The notes under the pieces were generated by a model, which did not search any database, was not told the DNA's origin, and worked only from the letters and a program-made list of their open reading frames with translations. From G965216905 sp965216905 (GTDB lineage: Bacteria; Actinomycetota; Acidimicrobiia; Spongiisociales; ZC4RG35), in the NCBI GenBank assembly GCA_965216905.1, contig OZ244213.1:2542001-2606000 (forward strand): DNA of 64,000 nt, read 5' to 3'. Of the stretch, positions 50,632-58,882 are shown piece after piece. The translations under genes were made by a program, and so were the position numbers. Each line of letters starts with the position of its first letter. The stretch's first letter is position 1.

Positions 50632-52380
50632 ATGGCATTCTCCGACGACGACCGGGACCGCGTGCGGGCGGCGACCAACATCGTCGACCTGGTCGGCGAG
50701 GTCACGACCGTCCGCCGCTCCGGGCGGAACCACATGGCCATCTGTGTGTTTCATCAGGAGAAGTCGCCGTCGATGTCACTCGACACGGGCCGTGGTCTGT
50801 TCTACTGCCACGGATGTCACACCTCGGGGGACATCTTCGATTTCGTCATGGAGACCCGCGGCCTGAGCTTCCCGGACGCACTCGAATTCCTCGCCGGCCG
50901 GGCCGGGATCACGTTGACGGCCGACCCGGCCGCGAAACGGCGAGCAGGGCGCAAGCGGGCGCTCACCGACGCGGTGGCGGCGGCCGTCGACTTCTACAAC
51001 CGCCGGCTGATGAAGGGCCCCGATGCCGGGCACGCCCGGTCCTATCTGCGGAGCCGTGGCTACAGCGGTGACGTGGTCGCCGCCTTCAAGCTGGGCTATG
51101 CCCCGTCCGGGGATCATCTGGTTCGGGAGTTGAGGAGTCGGGGGATCGACGAGCGGGTGATGGTCGAGGCCGGCCTGGCGCGGCGTGGGCGGGGGGGAGG
51201 GCTGTACGACTACTTCCGTGACCGGCTGATGTTCCCCACCAGTGACGTCCGTGGCGATCCGGTGGGGTTCGGGGGACGGATCCTCGGAGAGGGCCAACCC
51301 AAGTACCTGAACACTCCCGAGACGCCGGTCTACAAGAAGTCGCGACTGCTGTATGGGCTCGATCGTGCCCGTTCGGCGATTCAGAAGGCCAACGAGGCGG
51401 TGGTGGTCGAGGGCTACACGGATGTGATCGGATGTCATCTCGCCGGGCTCGACACAGCCGTGGCCACCAACGGCACCGCGTTGGGTGACGACCACTTCGA
51501 CCTGCTTCGGCGGTTCTGCGACCGGATCGTGCTGGCGTTCGACGCCGACGCGGCCGGGGCCGGGGCAGCCCTCCGCGGGGAGAGCCTCGCCCTTCCCGTC
51601 CAGCTCGATCTCGATGTTCGGGTGGCGGCCATGCCCCCAGGAGAGGATCCGGCCGATCTCGTCCAGCACGGCAAGGCGGACGTCCTCACGACGGCCGTGT
51701 CGGAGTCGCGGCCGCTGGTGCAGTTTTGGATCGAACGCCGCTTGGACGGGTTCCCCCTCGACGAGCCCGAGGGCCGGGCGCGGGCGCTCCATGCGGTCGG
51801 CCCGCGTCTGGCGGCCATCGACGATGACATCGTCCGCACCGAGTACGCCCGCTTCGTCGCCAGCCGGTTGGGTGTCGAACTGGCCACGGTGGAACAAGCC
51901 GTGGGGCGCCGTTCCCGCCGCAAACCGGCCGGCGGCCCGATCCGGCATCGCCGGCCCGACCCGCGCCGGGTGGATGTCGAGAAGGAGCTGTTGCGGGCAC
52001 TGCTCGCCGGACGCCGGGACGGGATCGAAGCGGAGAGCCTGGGGCCGGAGCTGTTCACCGACGACATCGTCCGGCAGGCATATGTGGCGACCGCCGACGG
52101 CATCGTGGCCGCAGAGGAGGGGACTGCGGTTCGGTTCGACCGAACCGACGACGCGGCGGGCACATTGCTGGTGCAACTCGTCATGGATGGTCGTCCCACC
52201 AGCCCCCCGAGCGACCTGCTGCGGCGGATCCGGCGTTTCGAGATCGATGCGGCGATCGCCGAGGCACGAACGGCGCTGGCAGCCGTGCCCGTCGCCGACC
52301 AACCTGCTTCCCCGGCGGCTCGGGAGTTGGTACGTTTGGAGCAGGAACGCCGGAGCCTGGAAGGAACGCATGAGCGTTGA
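50632..52380 (+). CDS. dnaG: DNA primase
   Basis: 582 aa. The CHC2 zinc finger (ICVFHQEKSPSMSLD...FYCHGCH, ~38-65), the RNA-polymerase-like core with the TOPRIM fold (VVVEGYTDVIGCHLAGLDTA, VLAFDADAAGAGAALRGE), and a C-terminal helicase-binding region. Makes the RNA primers for replication. Overlaps rpoD by 11 bp, the classic dnaG-rpoD pair. Confidence 0.95.
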   Translation: MAFSDDDRDRVRAATNIVDLVGEVTTVRRSGRNHMAICVFHQEKSPSMSLDTGRGLFYCHGCHTSGDIFDFVMETRGLSFPDALEFLAGRAGITLTADPAAKRRAGRKRALTDAVAAAVDFYNRRLMKGPDAGHARSYLRSRGYSGDVVAAFKLGYAPSGDHLVRELRSRGIDERVMVEAGLARRGRGGGLYDYFRDRLMFPTSDVRGDPVGFGGRILGEGQPKYLNTPETPVYKKSRLLYGLDRARSAIQKANEAVVVEGYTDVIGCHLAGLDTAVATNGTALGDDHFDLLRRFCDRIVLAFDADAAGAGAALRGESLALPVQLDLDVRVAAMPPGEDPADLVQHGKADVLTTAVSESRPLVQFWIERRLDGFPLDEPEGRARALHAVGPRLAAIDDDIVRTEYARFVASRLGVELATVEQAVGRRSRRKPAGGPIRHRRPDPRRVDVEKELLRALLAGRRDGIEAESLGPELFTDDIVRQAYVATADGIVAAEEGTAVRFDRTDDAAGTLLVQLVMDGRPTSPPSDLLRRIRRFEIDAAIAEARTALAAVPVADQPASPAARELVRLEQERRSLEGTHER

Positions 52381-53488
52381 CACGGTCCTCGCCCAACTCT
52401 CGAAGCGGGGCCACCAGCGCGGATTTCTGACCGTCCACGAGGTTCAGCACGACCTCGTCGAGATCGAAGCGCCACCCGAGGAGTTCGAGCGCGTCGTCGA
52501 GGTCCTCCGGGCCAAGGGCATCAGGATCGAAGAGGAGACCGACGAGTTCGACGATGATCTTCTCGAGGACGAGACCCTGTCGGTTTCGGATCCGGTGAAG
52601 ATGTGGCTGACCGAGATCGGTCGGTATCGACTCCTCTCCACCCAGCAGGAGGTCGAGCTCGCCATGGCGCTCGAGGCCGGCAAACGCGCCTCGTCTCGGC
52701 TGGAGAAGGACGAGCACCTGACCTCCGAAGACCGCACGATCCTCGACGCCCAGGTCCGGCAGGGTGAGATCGCCCACAAGCGCCTGGTGGAGGCCAACCT
52801 CCGGCTGGTGGTCTCGATCGCTCGCCGCTACGTGGGCCGGGGCATGCCGATGCTCGATCTGATCCAAGAGGGGAACCTGGGTCTGATGCGCGCCGTCGAT
52901 CGTTTCGACTACCGGCGCGGGTTCAAGTTCTCGACCTACGCCTCCTGGTGGATCCGGCAGGCGATCAGCCGGGCCATCGCCGACCAGGCCCGCACCATTC
53001 GGGTGCCCATCCACGTGGTGGACATGATCAACAAACTGACCCGGGTGCGCCGCGAGCTGACGCAAGAGCTGAACCGGGCACCGACGATTGCCGAGATCGC
53101 CTCAGAGTTGGATGTCGAACCGGATCGGGTGGAGGAGCTGTCGAAGATCGCTCAGAATCCGCTCAGCCTGGAGACGCCGGTCGGTGAGGAGGACGACTCG
53201 ACGGTGGGTGATTTCGTCGAAGACGAATCCGCCGAGGTGCCGGTGGAGGCGGCGACGTTCAAGCTCCTCCAGGATTATCTGGCACACGCTCTCGAGAACC
53301 TGAACGACCGGGAGCGGCGGGTGCTCATCATGCGCTTCGGTTTGGAGGACGGGCGGGTCCGGACGCTGGAGGAGGTGGGCGACCACTTCAACGTGACCCG
53401 GGAGCGGGTGCGCCAGCTGGAGACCAAGGCACTGGCGAAACTCCGTCATCCCAACAACTCCCGCCGGCTGGAAGGCTTCCTCGAGTAG
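52370..53488 (+). CDS. rpoD: Primary RNA polymerase sigma factor
   Basis: 372 aa from ATG 52370, AAGGAA upstream inside dnaG. Region 1.1 (~1-55, LAQLSKRGHQRGFLTVHEV), region 1.2/2 (VKMWLTEIGRYRLLSTQQE, LIQEGNLGLMRAVDRFDYRR, FSTYASWWIRQAISRA), region 3 and region 4 (LEEVGDHFNVTRERVRQLE) are all present. This is the housekeeping sigma factor; the TAnnnT boxes of the window fit its expected -10 specificity. Confidence 0.95.
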   Translation: MSVDTVLAQLSKRGHQRGFLTVHEVQHDLVEIEAPPEEFERVVEVLRAKGIRIEEETDEFDDDLLEDETLSVSDPVKMWLTEIGRYRLLSTQQEVELAMALEAGKRASSRLEKDEHLTSEDRTILDAQVRQGEIAHKRLVEANLRLVVSIARRYVGRGMPMLDLIQEGNLGLMRAVDRFDYRRGFKFSTYASWWIRQAISRAIADQARTIRVPIHVVDMINKLTRVRRELTQELNRAPTIAEIASELDVEPDRVEELSKIAQNPLSLETPVGEEDDSTVGDFVEDESAEVPVEAATFKLLQDYLAHALENLNDRERRVLIMRFGLEDGRVRTLEEVGDHFNVTRERVRQLETKALAKLRHPNNSRRLEGFLE

Positions 53489-53545
53489 GCGAGGCCGTGG
53501 CCCGATCGCGCACGCGATCGCTCGTCTCCTATCCGGGCGTCTCGG

Positions 53546-53551
53546 TAGGAT
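53546..53551 (+). promoter_or_regulatory. -10 box TAGGAT for the HIT-like gene
   Basis: TAGGAT is 6 bp before ATG 53558 and no ribosome site is visible: probably leaderless. Confidence 0.5.
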
Positions 53552-53557
53552 CCGCCG

Positions 53558-54160
53558 ATGTCCGAATCCTCCGCCGAGTTCCTGGCTCGGGTGCTGGCCG
53601 CACAAGGAGACGCCCGATTCGACCCTCCGCCGGTGGCGGAGTGGGACACGTTCCCCTTCGAGGGCGACCTGAGGGTGCGTCGCCTCTCCGATCGGTTGGT
53701 GGAGACGCCACGCCGGGGAGAGAACCCCGACGAATGTGATCGGTGTTCGGACCTGGAGCGGGACGCCGTGTGGTCCGATGACGACTGGGTCCTCACGAGC
53801 CTGGGACGGCCGAGCGGGCTGCCGGCGATCGTGATCCTGTTTCCCCGGGTTCACTGCGACCTGGCGGACCTGTCGCCCAGGTTGACGTCCGCGCTTGGAC
53901 CGATGATCCAGCGGATCGAGATGGCCATCCACCAAGTCGGCGATGTCGGCCGTGTCCATGTCTGCCGGTGGGGGGACGGCTCGGCCCACCTCCACTGGTG
54001 GTTCATGGCCCGGCCGGCCGGCGTCGCCCAGCTCAGAGGCAGCTTTGCTCCGATCTGGGATGACATCCTGCCCGCCCTGCCGCCCGAAGTCTGGCGGCAA
54101 CATCTCGAGATGGTCGGTGAGGCCATGGCTCGGGGTGGCGGTCGCACCCACCGCCCCTGA
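53558..54160 (+). CDS. HIT-superfamily-like protein
   Basis: 200 aa. It resembles HIT-fold hydrolases: an N-terminal CDRCSD pair that could bind metal, LPAIVILFPRVHCDLADLSP, and VHVCRWGDGSAHLHWWFMAR with a His-x-His. The full HxHxHxx triad is not present, so a catalytic role is uncertain; nucleotide-binding proteins of this fold with degenerate motifs are known in actinobacteria. Leaderless start. Confidence 0.6.
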   Translation: MSESSAEFLARVLAAQGDARFDPPPVAEWDTFPFEGDLRVRRLSDRLVETPRRGENPDECDRCSDLERDAVWSDDDWVLTSLGRPSGLPAIVILFPRVHCDLADLSPRLTSALGPMIQRIEMAIHQVGDVGRVHVCRWGDGSAHLHWWFMARPAGVAQLRGSFAPIWDDILPALPPEVWRQHLEMVGEAMARGGGRTHRP

Positions 54161-54236
54161 GATCCCCGGGAGAGACCGGCACCTGGTTTCCCCACCTGGT
54201 TCGTCGCCCCCGTCGGCTGGAGCGGGCGGAAACGGG

Positions 54237-54267
54237 ACGGGGGCGGGTCACCGAGACCCGCCCCCGT
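54237..54267. terminator. Strong hairpin between convergent genes
   Basis: ACGGGGGCGGGTC (54237-54249), a 5-nt loop, then its exact reverse complement (54255-54267), followed by TTT on the plus strand. It lies between the HIT-like gene and the convergent M28 peptidase gene and can serve both. Confidence 0.8.
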
Positions 54268-54294
54268 TTGCGTCGAGATGACGCGTTCAGTCGA

Positions 54295-55947
54295 TCACTC
54301 GTCGGCGTCGTGCTCGTGGTCGAGACCTCCACCCGATCCGACGGTCCCCTCGGGACCGGCCGGCTCGGTGGGAAGGTTCAGTGACGGGCTCCCGGGCACC
54401 ATCTTGCCGGGCACACCGTTCACGGCCTCGGTGGAGTAGGCGAGGGTGAGAACCGCGAAGGCCACGGCGTCCGAGTTGTTCCCCAGCGCCGTCAGGTTGA
54501 CGTTGCCGCGCATGTCGAACTCGCTGTTGAGCACGTCATACACGGCCGGGTCACGCTGCGGATCGTCGTCGTAGGCACTGTCGCAGGCCAGGTGGTAGCA
54601 GGGGTCGTACTGGGCCCCGGCCACACCGCCCCAGATCGCCACCTGCGCATCGGTCTTGGGGACCTCGGCGCCGGTGAAGAGACCGCTGGCGGGAATGCCG
54701 TTGTTGATGAACGCCTGATAGTCGCTCCGACCCGAGAACTGGGTGTCCTCGTAGGGGATGCCCTGCCAGGTGAAGTAGATCTCGAAGAGGTCTTCGAGCG
54801 CCTCGGAACCGTCGGGCACCGGAACCGGCGCCGCGAAGCTCGACTCATCGGCGTCATACACGCCGTAGATGAAGTTCGGCGACGCAATCATGTCGAAGTT
54901 CAAGTAGGCGGCGATCCGGTCGAGCTCGTCGGCCGGGAGGTTGTTGACGTATGACGCCGAACCAACCAGGCCCTGCTCTTCGGCTGCCCACCATCCAAAC
55001 CGGAGCGTGTTGACCGGTTCGGCCTTCGACATCAGCAGTGCGAGTTCCAGCAGAGCGGCCGAACCGCTGCCGTTGTCCTGGATGCCGGGGCCTTGGACGA
55101 CCGAGTCGAGGTGGGCGCCCGCCATGACGACGTTGTCGGTGTTCTCACCGGGAAGCTCGGCGATGACGTTGTAGTCGATGCGAGTCTCGCTCGGCCGAAC
55201 CTCGATGTAGGCGGTCGAACCGTCCTGGGAGAGGGCCACTCCGTCGGCGAAGCTGGCACCGACCACCGGGATACCGATGTTGGACGGTGAGCCGTCGGGC
55301 AGGTTGGCGGCGTTGGCGACGATCAGGCCCATGCGGGTGTCGCTGTTGCCCTGGTTGAAGATGACGACGGCGTCGTAACCGGCGGCCTCGGCGTTCACGG
55401 CTTTCACCGAGAAGAAGCAGGCACCACGCTGGACGAGCGCGATGCTCGGCTCCGACGGTGCGGTCGGGAAGTCGCCGGGCTCACAGCCGCTGGTGGACGA
55501 TGCCGGGTCGTCGAGCGCCAGATCGATCGGGACGACGACACCTTCGACCTCGCCGGCGCCGCTGCCCGTGAAGGCACCGGTCTCGTACTCGGCGGCGATC
55601 GGTGTGAGTTGGTTGAGCACGGCCGGGAACGTGAAGGTCGCCTCGACCGGATCGAGCGTCACGTTCCAGCCGGCGGCCTCGAGATGGCTGGCGACGTAGT
55701 CCACGCTGTCGGCGTATGCGTCGGTACCGGCGGCACGGGTGCCCGGATAGAACGGGTTGTCGGCGTTGTCGGCGATGTCCTGGAGGGCTTGCTGGTGTTC
55801 GAAGACCCCTTCGGCGGTCAAACACTCGAGCAGCTTCGTGTACGTGTTGTTCGTCCGTGTGTCGCATGCGTTCGGGCCGGCGATTGCCGCCGCTCCCGGA
55901 ATCATCATTGCCACGACGAACGCGACGATCGTGAGTCGTCTCATCAT
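54295..55947 (-). CDS. Secreted M28-family zinc aminopeptidase with PA domain
   Basis: 550 aa from ATG 55947. Signal peptide (RRLTIVAFVVAMMIPGAAAI). A protease-associated domain sits at ~150-270 (SIALVQRGACFFSVKAVNAE). M28 metal ligands: AGAHLDSV (His and Asp), QDNGSGSAALLELAL (Asp), WWAAEEQGLVGSASYVNN (Glu), YLNFDMIASPNF (Asp) and PCYHLACD (His). The C-terminus is Glu/Asp/His-rich and ends in HEHDADE. Extracellular aminopeptidase, complementing the subtilase at 10.2-13.1 kb. Confidence 0.93.
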   Translation of the reverse strand: MMRRLTIVAFVVAMMIPGAAAIAGPNACDTRTNNTYTKLLECLTAEGVFEHQQALQDIADNADNPFYPGTRAAGTDAYADSVDYVASHLEAAGWNVTLDPVEATFTFPAVLNQLTPIAAEYETGAFTGSGAGEVEGVVVPIDLALDDPASSTSGCEPGDFPTAPSEPSIALVQRGACFFSVKAVNAEAAGYDAVVIFNQGNSDTRMGLIVANAANLPDGSPSNIGIPVVGASFADGVALSQDGSTAYIEVRPSETRIDYNVIAELPGENTDNVVMAGAHLDSVVQGPGIQDNGSGSAALLELALLMSKAEPVNTLRFGWWAAEEQGLVGSASYVNNLPADELDRIAAYLNFDMIASPNFIYGVYDADESSFAAPVPVPDGSEALEDLFEIYFTWQGIPYEDTQFSGRSDYQAFINNGIPASGLFTGAEVPKTDAQVAIWGGVAGAQYDPCYHLACDSAYDDDPQRDPAVYDVLNSEFDMRGNVNLTALGNNSDAVAFAVLTLAYSTEAVNGVPGKMVPGSPSLNLPTEPAGPEGTVGSGGGLDHEHDADE

Positions 55948-56092
55948 GTCTTTCCCATCTCCCTCGTGTTTCGGCCACTGACGTGGCGTGACAGTGCTCC
56001 CAGCCTGATGGCCGACCCTACCCACGCTCGTGTTCGGTTGCACGGACAACCGCCCACATTTCTGTCGTCAGATGCCGAGGGGCGATCGCGGA

Positions 56093-56374
56093 TCAGGTCT
56101 GCTGATCGATGGGGGAGGAGGTGTCGATCTCGATGGTGGTGTCGGCGGTGGCCAGGTCCTTGAGCTTCTGCGACGAGGCCTCCATCCCGGTGGCTGCCAG
56201 GCTGCGGGTGAGGTCGCCCACGCTGTTGGCCTGGGCGGCCAGCTGGTCATAGGCCTTGCTCTCCTTGAAGCGGGCGTAGCCGCGCTGGATCTGCTCGTAG
56301 CGCTCCCGTCCGGCCCGTGCTCCGAGCACGTACCCGACGGCTCCGCCGATCAACATCCCGAGTCTGAATCGCAT
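56093..56374 (-). CDS. Small membrane-anchored helical protein (YtxH-like)
   Basis: 93 aa from ATG 56374. An N-terminal glycine-rich TM segment (RLGMLIGGAVGYVLGARAG), then a charged helical part (RERYEQIQRGYARFKESKAY) and an acidic tail. Similar small proteins next to stress or envelope genes are common; function unknown. It is 76 bp from the tRNA gene on the opposite strand. Confidence 0.6.
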   Translation of the reverse strand: MRFRLGMLIGGAVGYVLGARAGRERYEQIQRGYARFKESKAYDQLAAQANSVGDLTRSLAATGMEASSQKLKDLATADTTIEIDTSSPIDQQT

Positions 56375-56449
56375 CCGTTCATTCTTGCATCGTCCGGTCG
56401 ACAACTACACTGCCGCCGCGGCATCGCCCGCGACCGGGCGTTCACCCAT

Positions 56450-56522
56450 TCCGGGGTAGCTCAATCGGCAGAGCAGCGGACTGTTAATCCGTTGGTTGTG
56501 AGTTCGAGTCTCACCCCCGGAG
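56450..56522 (+). tRNA. tRNA-Asn (anticodon GTT)
   Basis: Complete cloverleaf: acceptor TCCGGGG/CCCCGGA, D arm GCTC...GAGC, anticodon stem around loop CTGTTAA (GTT at 56483-56485), T arm GTGAG TTCGAGT CTCAC. CCA is not encoded. Its 3' end is the attachment point of the decayed element that follows. Confidence 0.97.
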
Positions 56523-56523
56523 C

Positions 56524-56856
56524 TCACCAGAAACGCTTGCTGACCAGCGGTTTCGCGGTCCTCCCCTGACGCTCCCGCTGCGGCGATGTTGGTGTCAGGC
56601 GCGGAGAGGGCGCGATTTCAGACGCCGAGAGGCGTCTTCTCCGCGACCGATGGCGCTGCAATCGGTCGGCGATCTCGTCCTCGGTATCTTCGTAGAGGTG
56701 CCCGTAGACGTTCGTGGTCACGCGGATCGATGAGTGGCCGAGGTGCTCTCGAACACATCCGGGGTGGGCGCTGGCGGCCATGAGCATCGACGCGCAGGCG
56801 TGACGAAGATCGTGGATTCGCAACCCCTCCCGCTGGAGCTGTGCAACCGCCGGTAC
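56524..56856 (-). pseudogene. C-terminal remnant of a tyrosine recombinase (integrase)
   Basis: About 110 codons, ending 2 bp from the tRNA-Asn 3' end. The catalytic C-terminus is recognisable: LRIHDLRHACASMLMAASAH (the Arg and His of the box II HxxR-type motif), LGHSSIRVTTNVYGHLYED (His and the nucleophilic Tyr). The frame is closed upstream by TGA at 56857-56859, so the N-terminal arm-binding and core domains are lost. Integrase genes directly beside their tRNA target are typical of integrated elements; this one is dead. Confidence 0.88.
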
Positions 56857-56989
56857 TCACACCCACAGTCGGATCTCCACCGTCTACAAGACGTCCTGGC
56901 GGATCGGGAAGTGGGTGGAGGACGATCACGAAATCACCGACGTCAATGAGCAGCAGAAGTGCGTCCCCCAGCAGTGGGCGGCGGCGTGA
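56855..56989 (+). pseudogene. Unidentified C-terminal coding remnant
   Basis: An open frame without a start, ending at TGA 56987-56989, encodes SRISTVYKTSWRIGKWVEDD followed by HEITDVNEQQKCVPQQWAAA. It looks like the tail of a real protein and has normal amino-acid composition, but I cannot name it; a transposase or element-borne protein is possible. It lies between the integrase stump and the antitoxin gene. Confidence 0.3.
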
Positions 56990-57059
56990 CGGCCGAATTG
57001 CGTCGTAGGCTGTGTGTAGCTTGTCGAGTAGCGGTTTCGACTGTCGAGAGGGACTGACG

Positions 57060-57692
57060 ATGGGCACCAAGCAGAGAGCTGACGTCGATCAGCGACTACT
57101 GGGCAGGGGAATCTACGACCTTGTGGAAGCTGCACGCCTCATCGGGAGGGATCCAGAGACCGTCGCCAGATGGACTCGAGGAAAGCAGCCGATCTATCCA
57201 ATCGCCAGGACTCGATTCCTGTCGTTTCTCGATGTAGTCAGCCTGCTCGTTGTCTCCGAGTTGGTGAGTCGAGCCGTACCCAGGCGCGAGATCCGAGCGG
57301 GAGCTGAGTATCTGGCCAAGACTCTGAACACGGACTACCCATTCGCGCACGAGCAACTCGCAACGGCAGGAGCGGCCTTCTTCGGGAAGGTGAGCGATTG
57401 GGTCGATGTCGGGAAGGGCGGGCAAGGAGCCTTCGAACCCGTCGTACGCGATCTGCTCAGACCGATCGAATATGGAGCTGATCGACTCGCTGCGATCTGG
57501 CGCCCGAGAGCGGGCGTCTGGGTGAACCCTGCCGTGCAGGCGGGGGCACCGTGCGTCGACGGCACGAGGGTGCCGACGCGGGTCATTGCCGCCCTTGCCG
57601 AAGCGGATGAGGATCCCGAAGACATCGCTGAGGACCTCCACCTAACGCTGTCTGCAGTCGGGGCGGCACTGGAATACGAACGGGCAGCGTAA
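57060..57692 (+). CDS. DUF433-domain protein, probable antitoxin
   Basis: 210 aa from ATG 57060. The N-terminus looks like a MerR/helix-turn-helix region (GIYDLVEAARLIGRDPETVA); the C-terminal ~65 residues are DUF433 (AGAPCVDGTRVPTRVIAALA, EDPEDIAEDLHLTLSAV). DUF433 proteins are usually paired with a PIN-like DUF5615 toxin, as here; the next gene begins about 10 bp after this stop. It would bind the toxin and the shared promoter. Probably cargo of the decayed element. Confidence 0.8.
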   Translation: MGTKQRADVDQRLLGRGIYDLVEAARLIGRDPETVARWTRGKQPIYPIARTRFLSFLDVVSLLVVSELVSRAVPRREIRAGAEYLAKTLNTDYPFAHEQLATAGAAFFGKVSDWVDVGKGGQGAFEPVVRDLLRPIEYGADRLAAIWRPRAGVWVNPAVQAGAPCVDGTRVPTRVIAALAEADEDPEDIAEDLHLTLSAVGAALEYERAA

Positions 57693-57702
57693 GGAGATAC
57701 AG

Positions 57703-58209
57703 ACGGCTCGCAGAAGACCCCCTCGGATCCGGCTGCTCTTCGACGAGTTGCTCCCATCAGTCGTGCCGGAGGCGCTTCGAGTCCTCGGTTACAACACCAG
57801 CTGGGTTGGCAACGATGCCGATGAGGCCCCTGTTCGGGGCTCCTCCGACGAGGACGTACTGAACCACGCCACGAGGACGGGCCAGGTCGTGGTGACCTCG
57901 AATCACGACATGATCCTGCTGTGCGCGGAACAACAGGAGTCGGTCGTCTGGCTCGACCCCAGAGGGCGTCAGTTCAAGAGAGACGAGATGGTGGTGCTGG
58001 TGTTCAGGACCGCCGCCGAATGGGAGTCTCTCCTTGCGGAGTCGACCGGAGCCGTCTGCCTCCGTGCGCTTCGAACCAAGACCGAGGTCCTGACCCTCGA
58101 ACGCGCCTCACACCTGGTGCAGCAACGCATGCGTGTGATCGCGGCTCGGAAACGTCGTATGGCCAAAGCGAAGCCGCTCGGCCCCTTGCTCGACCAGACA
58201 CCGACGTGA
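57703..58209 (+). CDS. PIN-like (DUF5615/Mut7-C) toxin with an ACG in place of its start codon
   Basis: The family begins with a basic stretch and LLFDE, carrying the first catalytic Asp. Here RLLFDELLPSVVPEALRVLG is encoded from about 57730, and upstream in frame is ARRRPPRI, preceded by ACG at 57703, 6 bp after AAGGAG (57691-57696). No ATG, GTG or TTG lies between that ribosome site and 57730; the first usual start, TTG 57748, would cut off the catalytic Asp. Downstream SSDEDVLNHATRTGQVVVTS and NHDMI fit the family. With ACG the protein is 168 aa. The gene is probably a toxin whose ATG has mutated to ACG, perhaps lowering its expression. Confidence 0.7.
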   Translation, partial: TARRRPPRIRLLFDELLPSVVPEALRVLGYNTSWVGNDADEAPVRGSSDEDVLNHATRTGQVVVTSNHDMILLCAEQQESVVWLDPRGRQFKRDEMVVLVFRTAAEWESLLAESTGAVCLRALRTKTEVLTLERASHLVQQRMRVIAARKRRMAKAKPLGPLLDQTPT

Positions 58210-58300
58210 TCGACGCTCCTCGTGATCGTGTCATTGGGCATGGGCATGTGAGTCAGGATCTTGGAGCGGCGTTCCGGTGCGGTTGGGGGCCGTAGCTAGG

Positions 58301-58510
58301 TGTAGGGATCACTGAGGTTGTTGACGGGGCGGGTCCTTTGAAGGAGTGAGCCTCCGGGCAGTGTGGGAGTTGGGAAACACTCACACGAACCTCGGAGGCT
58401 CAATGTCGCACCGTAATGCTCGTCTCACGCCGACTTGTCGGCGGATCATGATCGAACGGATTGCTGCCGGTACGCCCCAAGCCCATGTTGCTGAGCAGAT
58501 GCTGGTGTAG
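58301..58510 (+). mobile_element. IS481-type transposase 5' remnant
   Basis: The left end begins TGTAGGGATCACTGAGGTTG (58301). The ATG at 58403 opens MSHRNARLTPTCRRIMIERI followed by AAGTPQAHVAEQM, the typical N-terminus of IS481-family transposases, then a stop at 58508. Only about 35 codons remain; the DDE catalytic domain is gone. The break coincides with the end of the truncated ATPase on the other strand. Confidence 0.75.
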
Positions 58511-58830
58511 CGGTACCGAGCGGCGGCCTCGAGCGCCGGACCGATGTCACGTTCGTATGCCATGGCGTAGGCGATGCAGTCGGGCACGCCACGGTCAAAG
58601 ACGGAAACCACCGCAGGGGAGGCGGAGTTGTAGTTGTCGATCGATCGTGAGATCAGGAGCTCGATGAAGCGTTCGGGTTGGTGGTCGAGCGGGACCTCAC
58701 TACCAACGCGTCGGTGTTCGGCGATCAGTTCTCGTGCCGGCTCGGCGACGACGTGGTATCGAGGCTCCAGGAGTGAGAGCACGCTGGTCTTTCCGACACC
58801 CAACCCTCCGGTGATCACAAACCGAGGCAC
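58381..58830 (-). pseudogene. P-loop ATPase (AAA_28-like), C-terminus replaced by the IS remnant
   Basis: GTG start at 58830. The N-terminal ~108 residues look genuine: Walker A FVITGGLGVGKTSVLSLLE, VVAEPARELIAEHRRVGSEV, VVSVFDRGVPDCIAYAMAYE and ALEAAARYRY. From about 58510 the frame runs antisense through the IS481 remnant and encodes unrelated residues to a stop at 58381. The insertion, or a deletion that followed it, removed the C-terminal half (normal family length about 180 aa). Probably non-functional. Confidence 0.75.
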
Positions 58831-58882
58831 TGCCGCACGATCCTACGGGCGACGCGTCGTGGCACGTGCTGCGCACAAGTCT

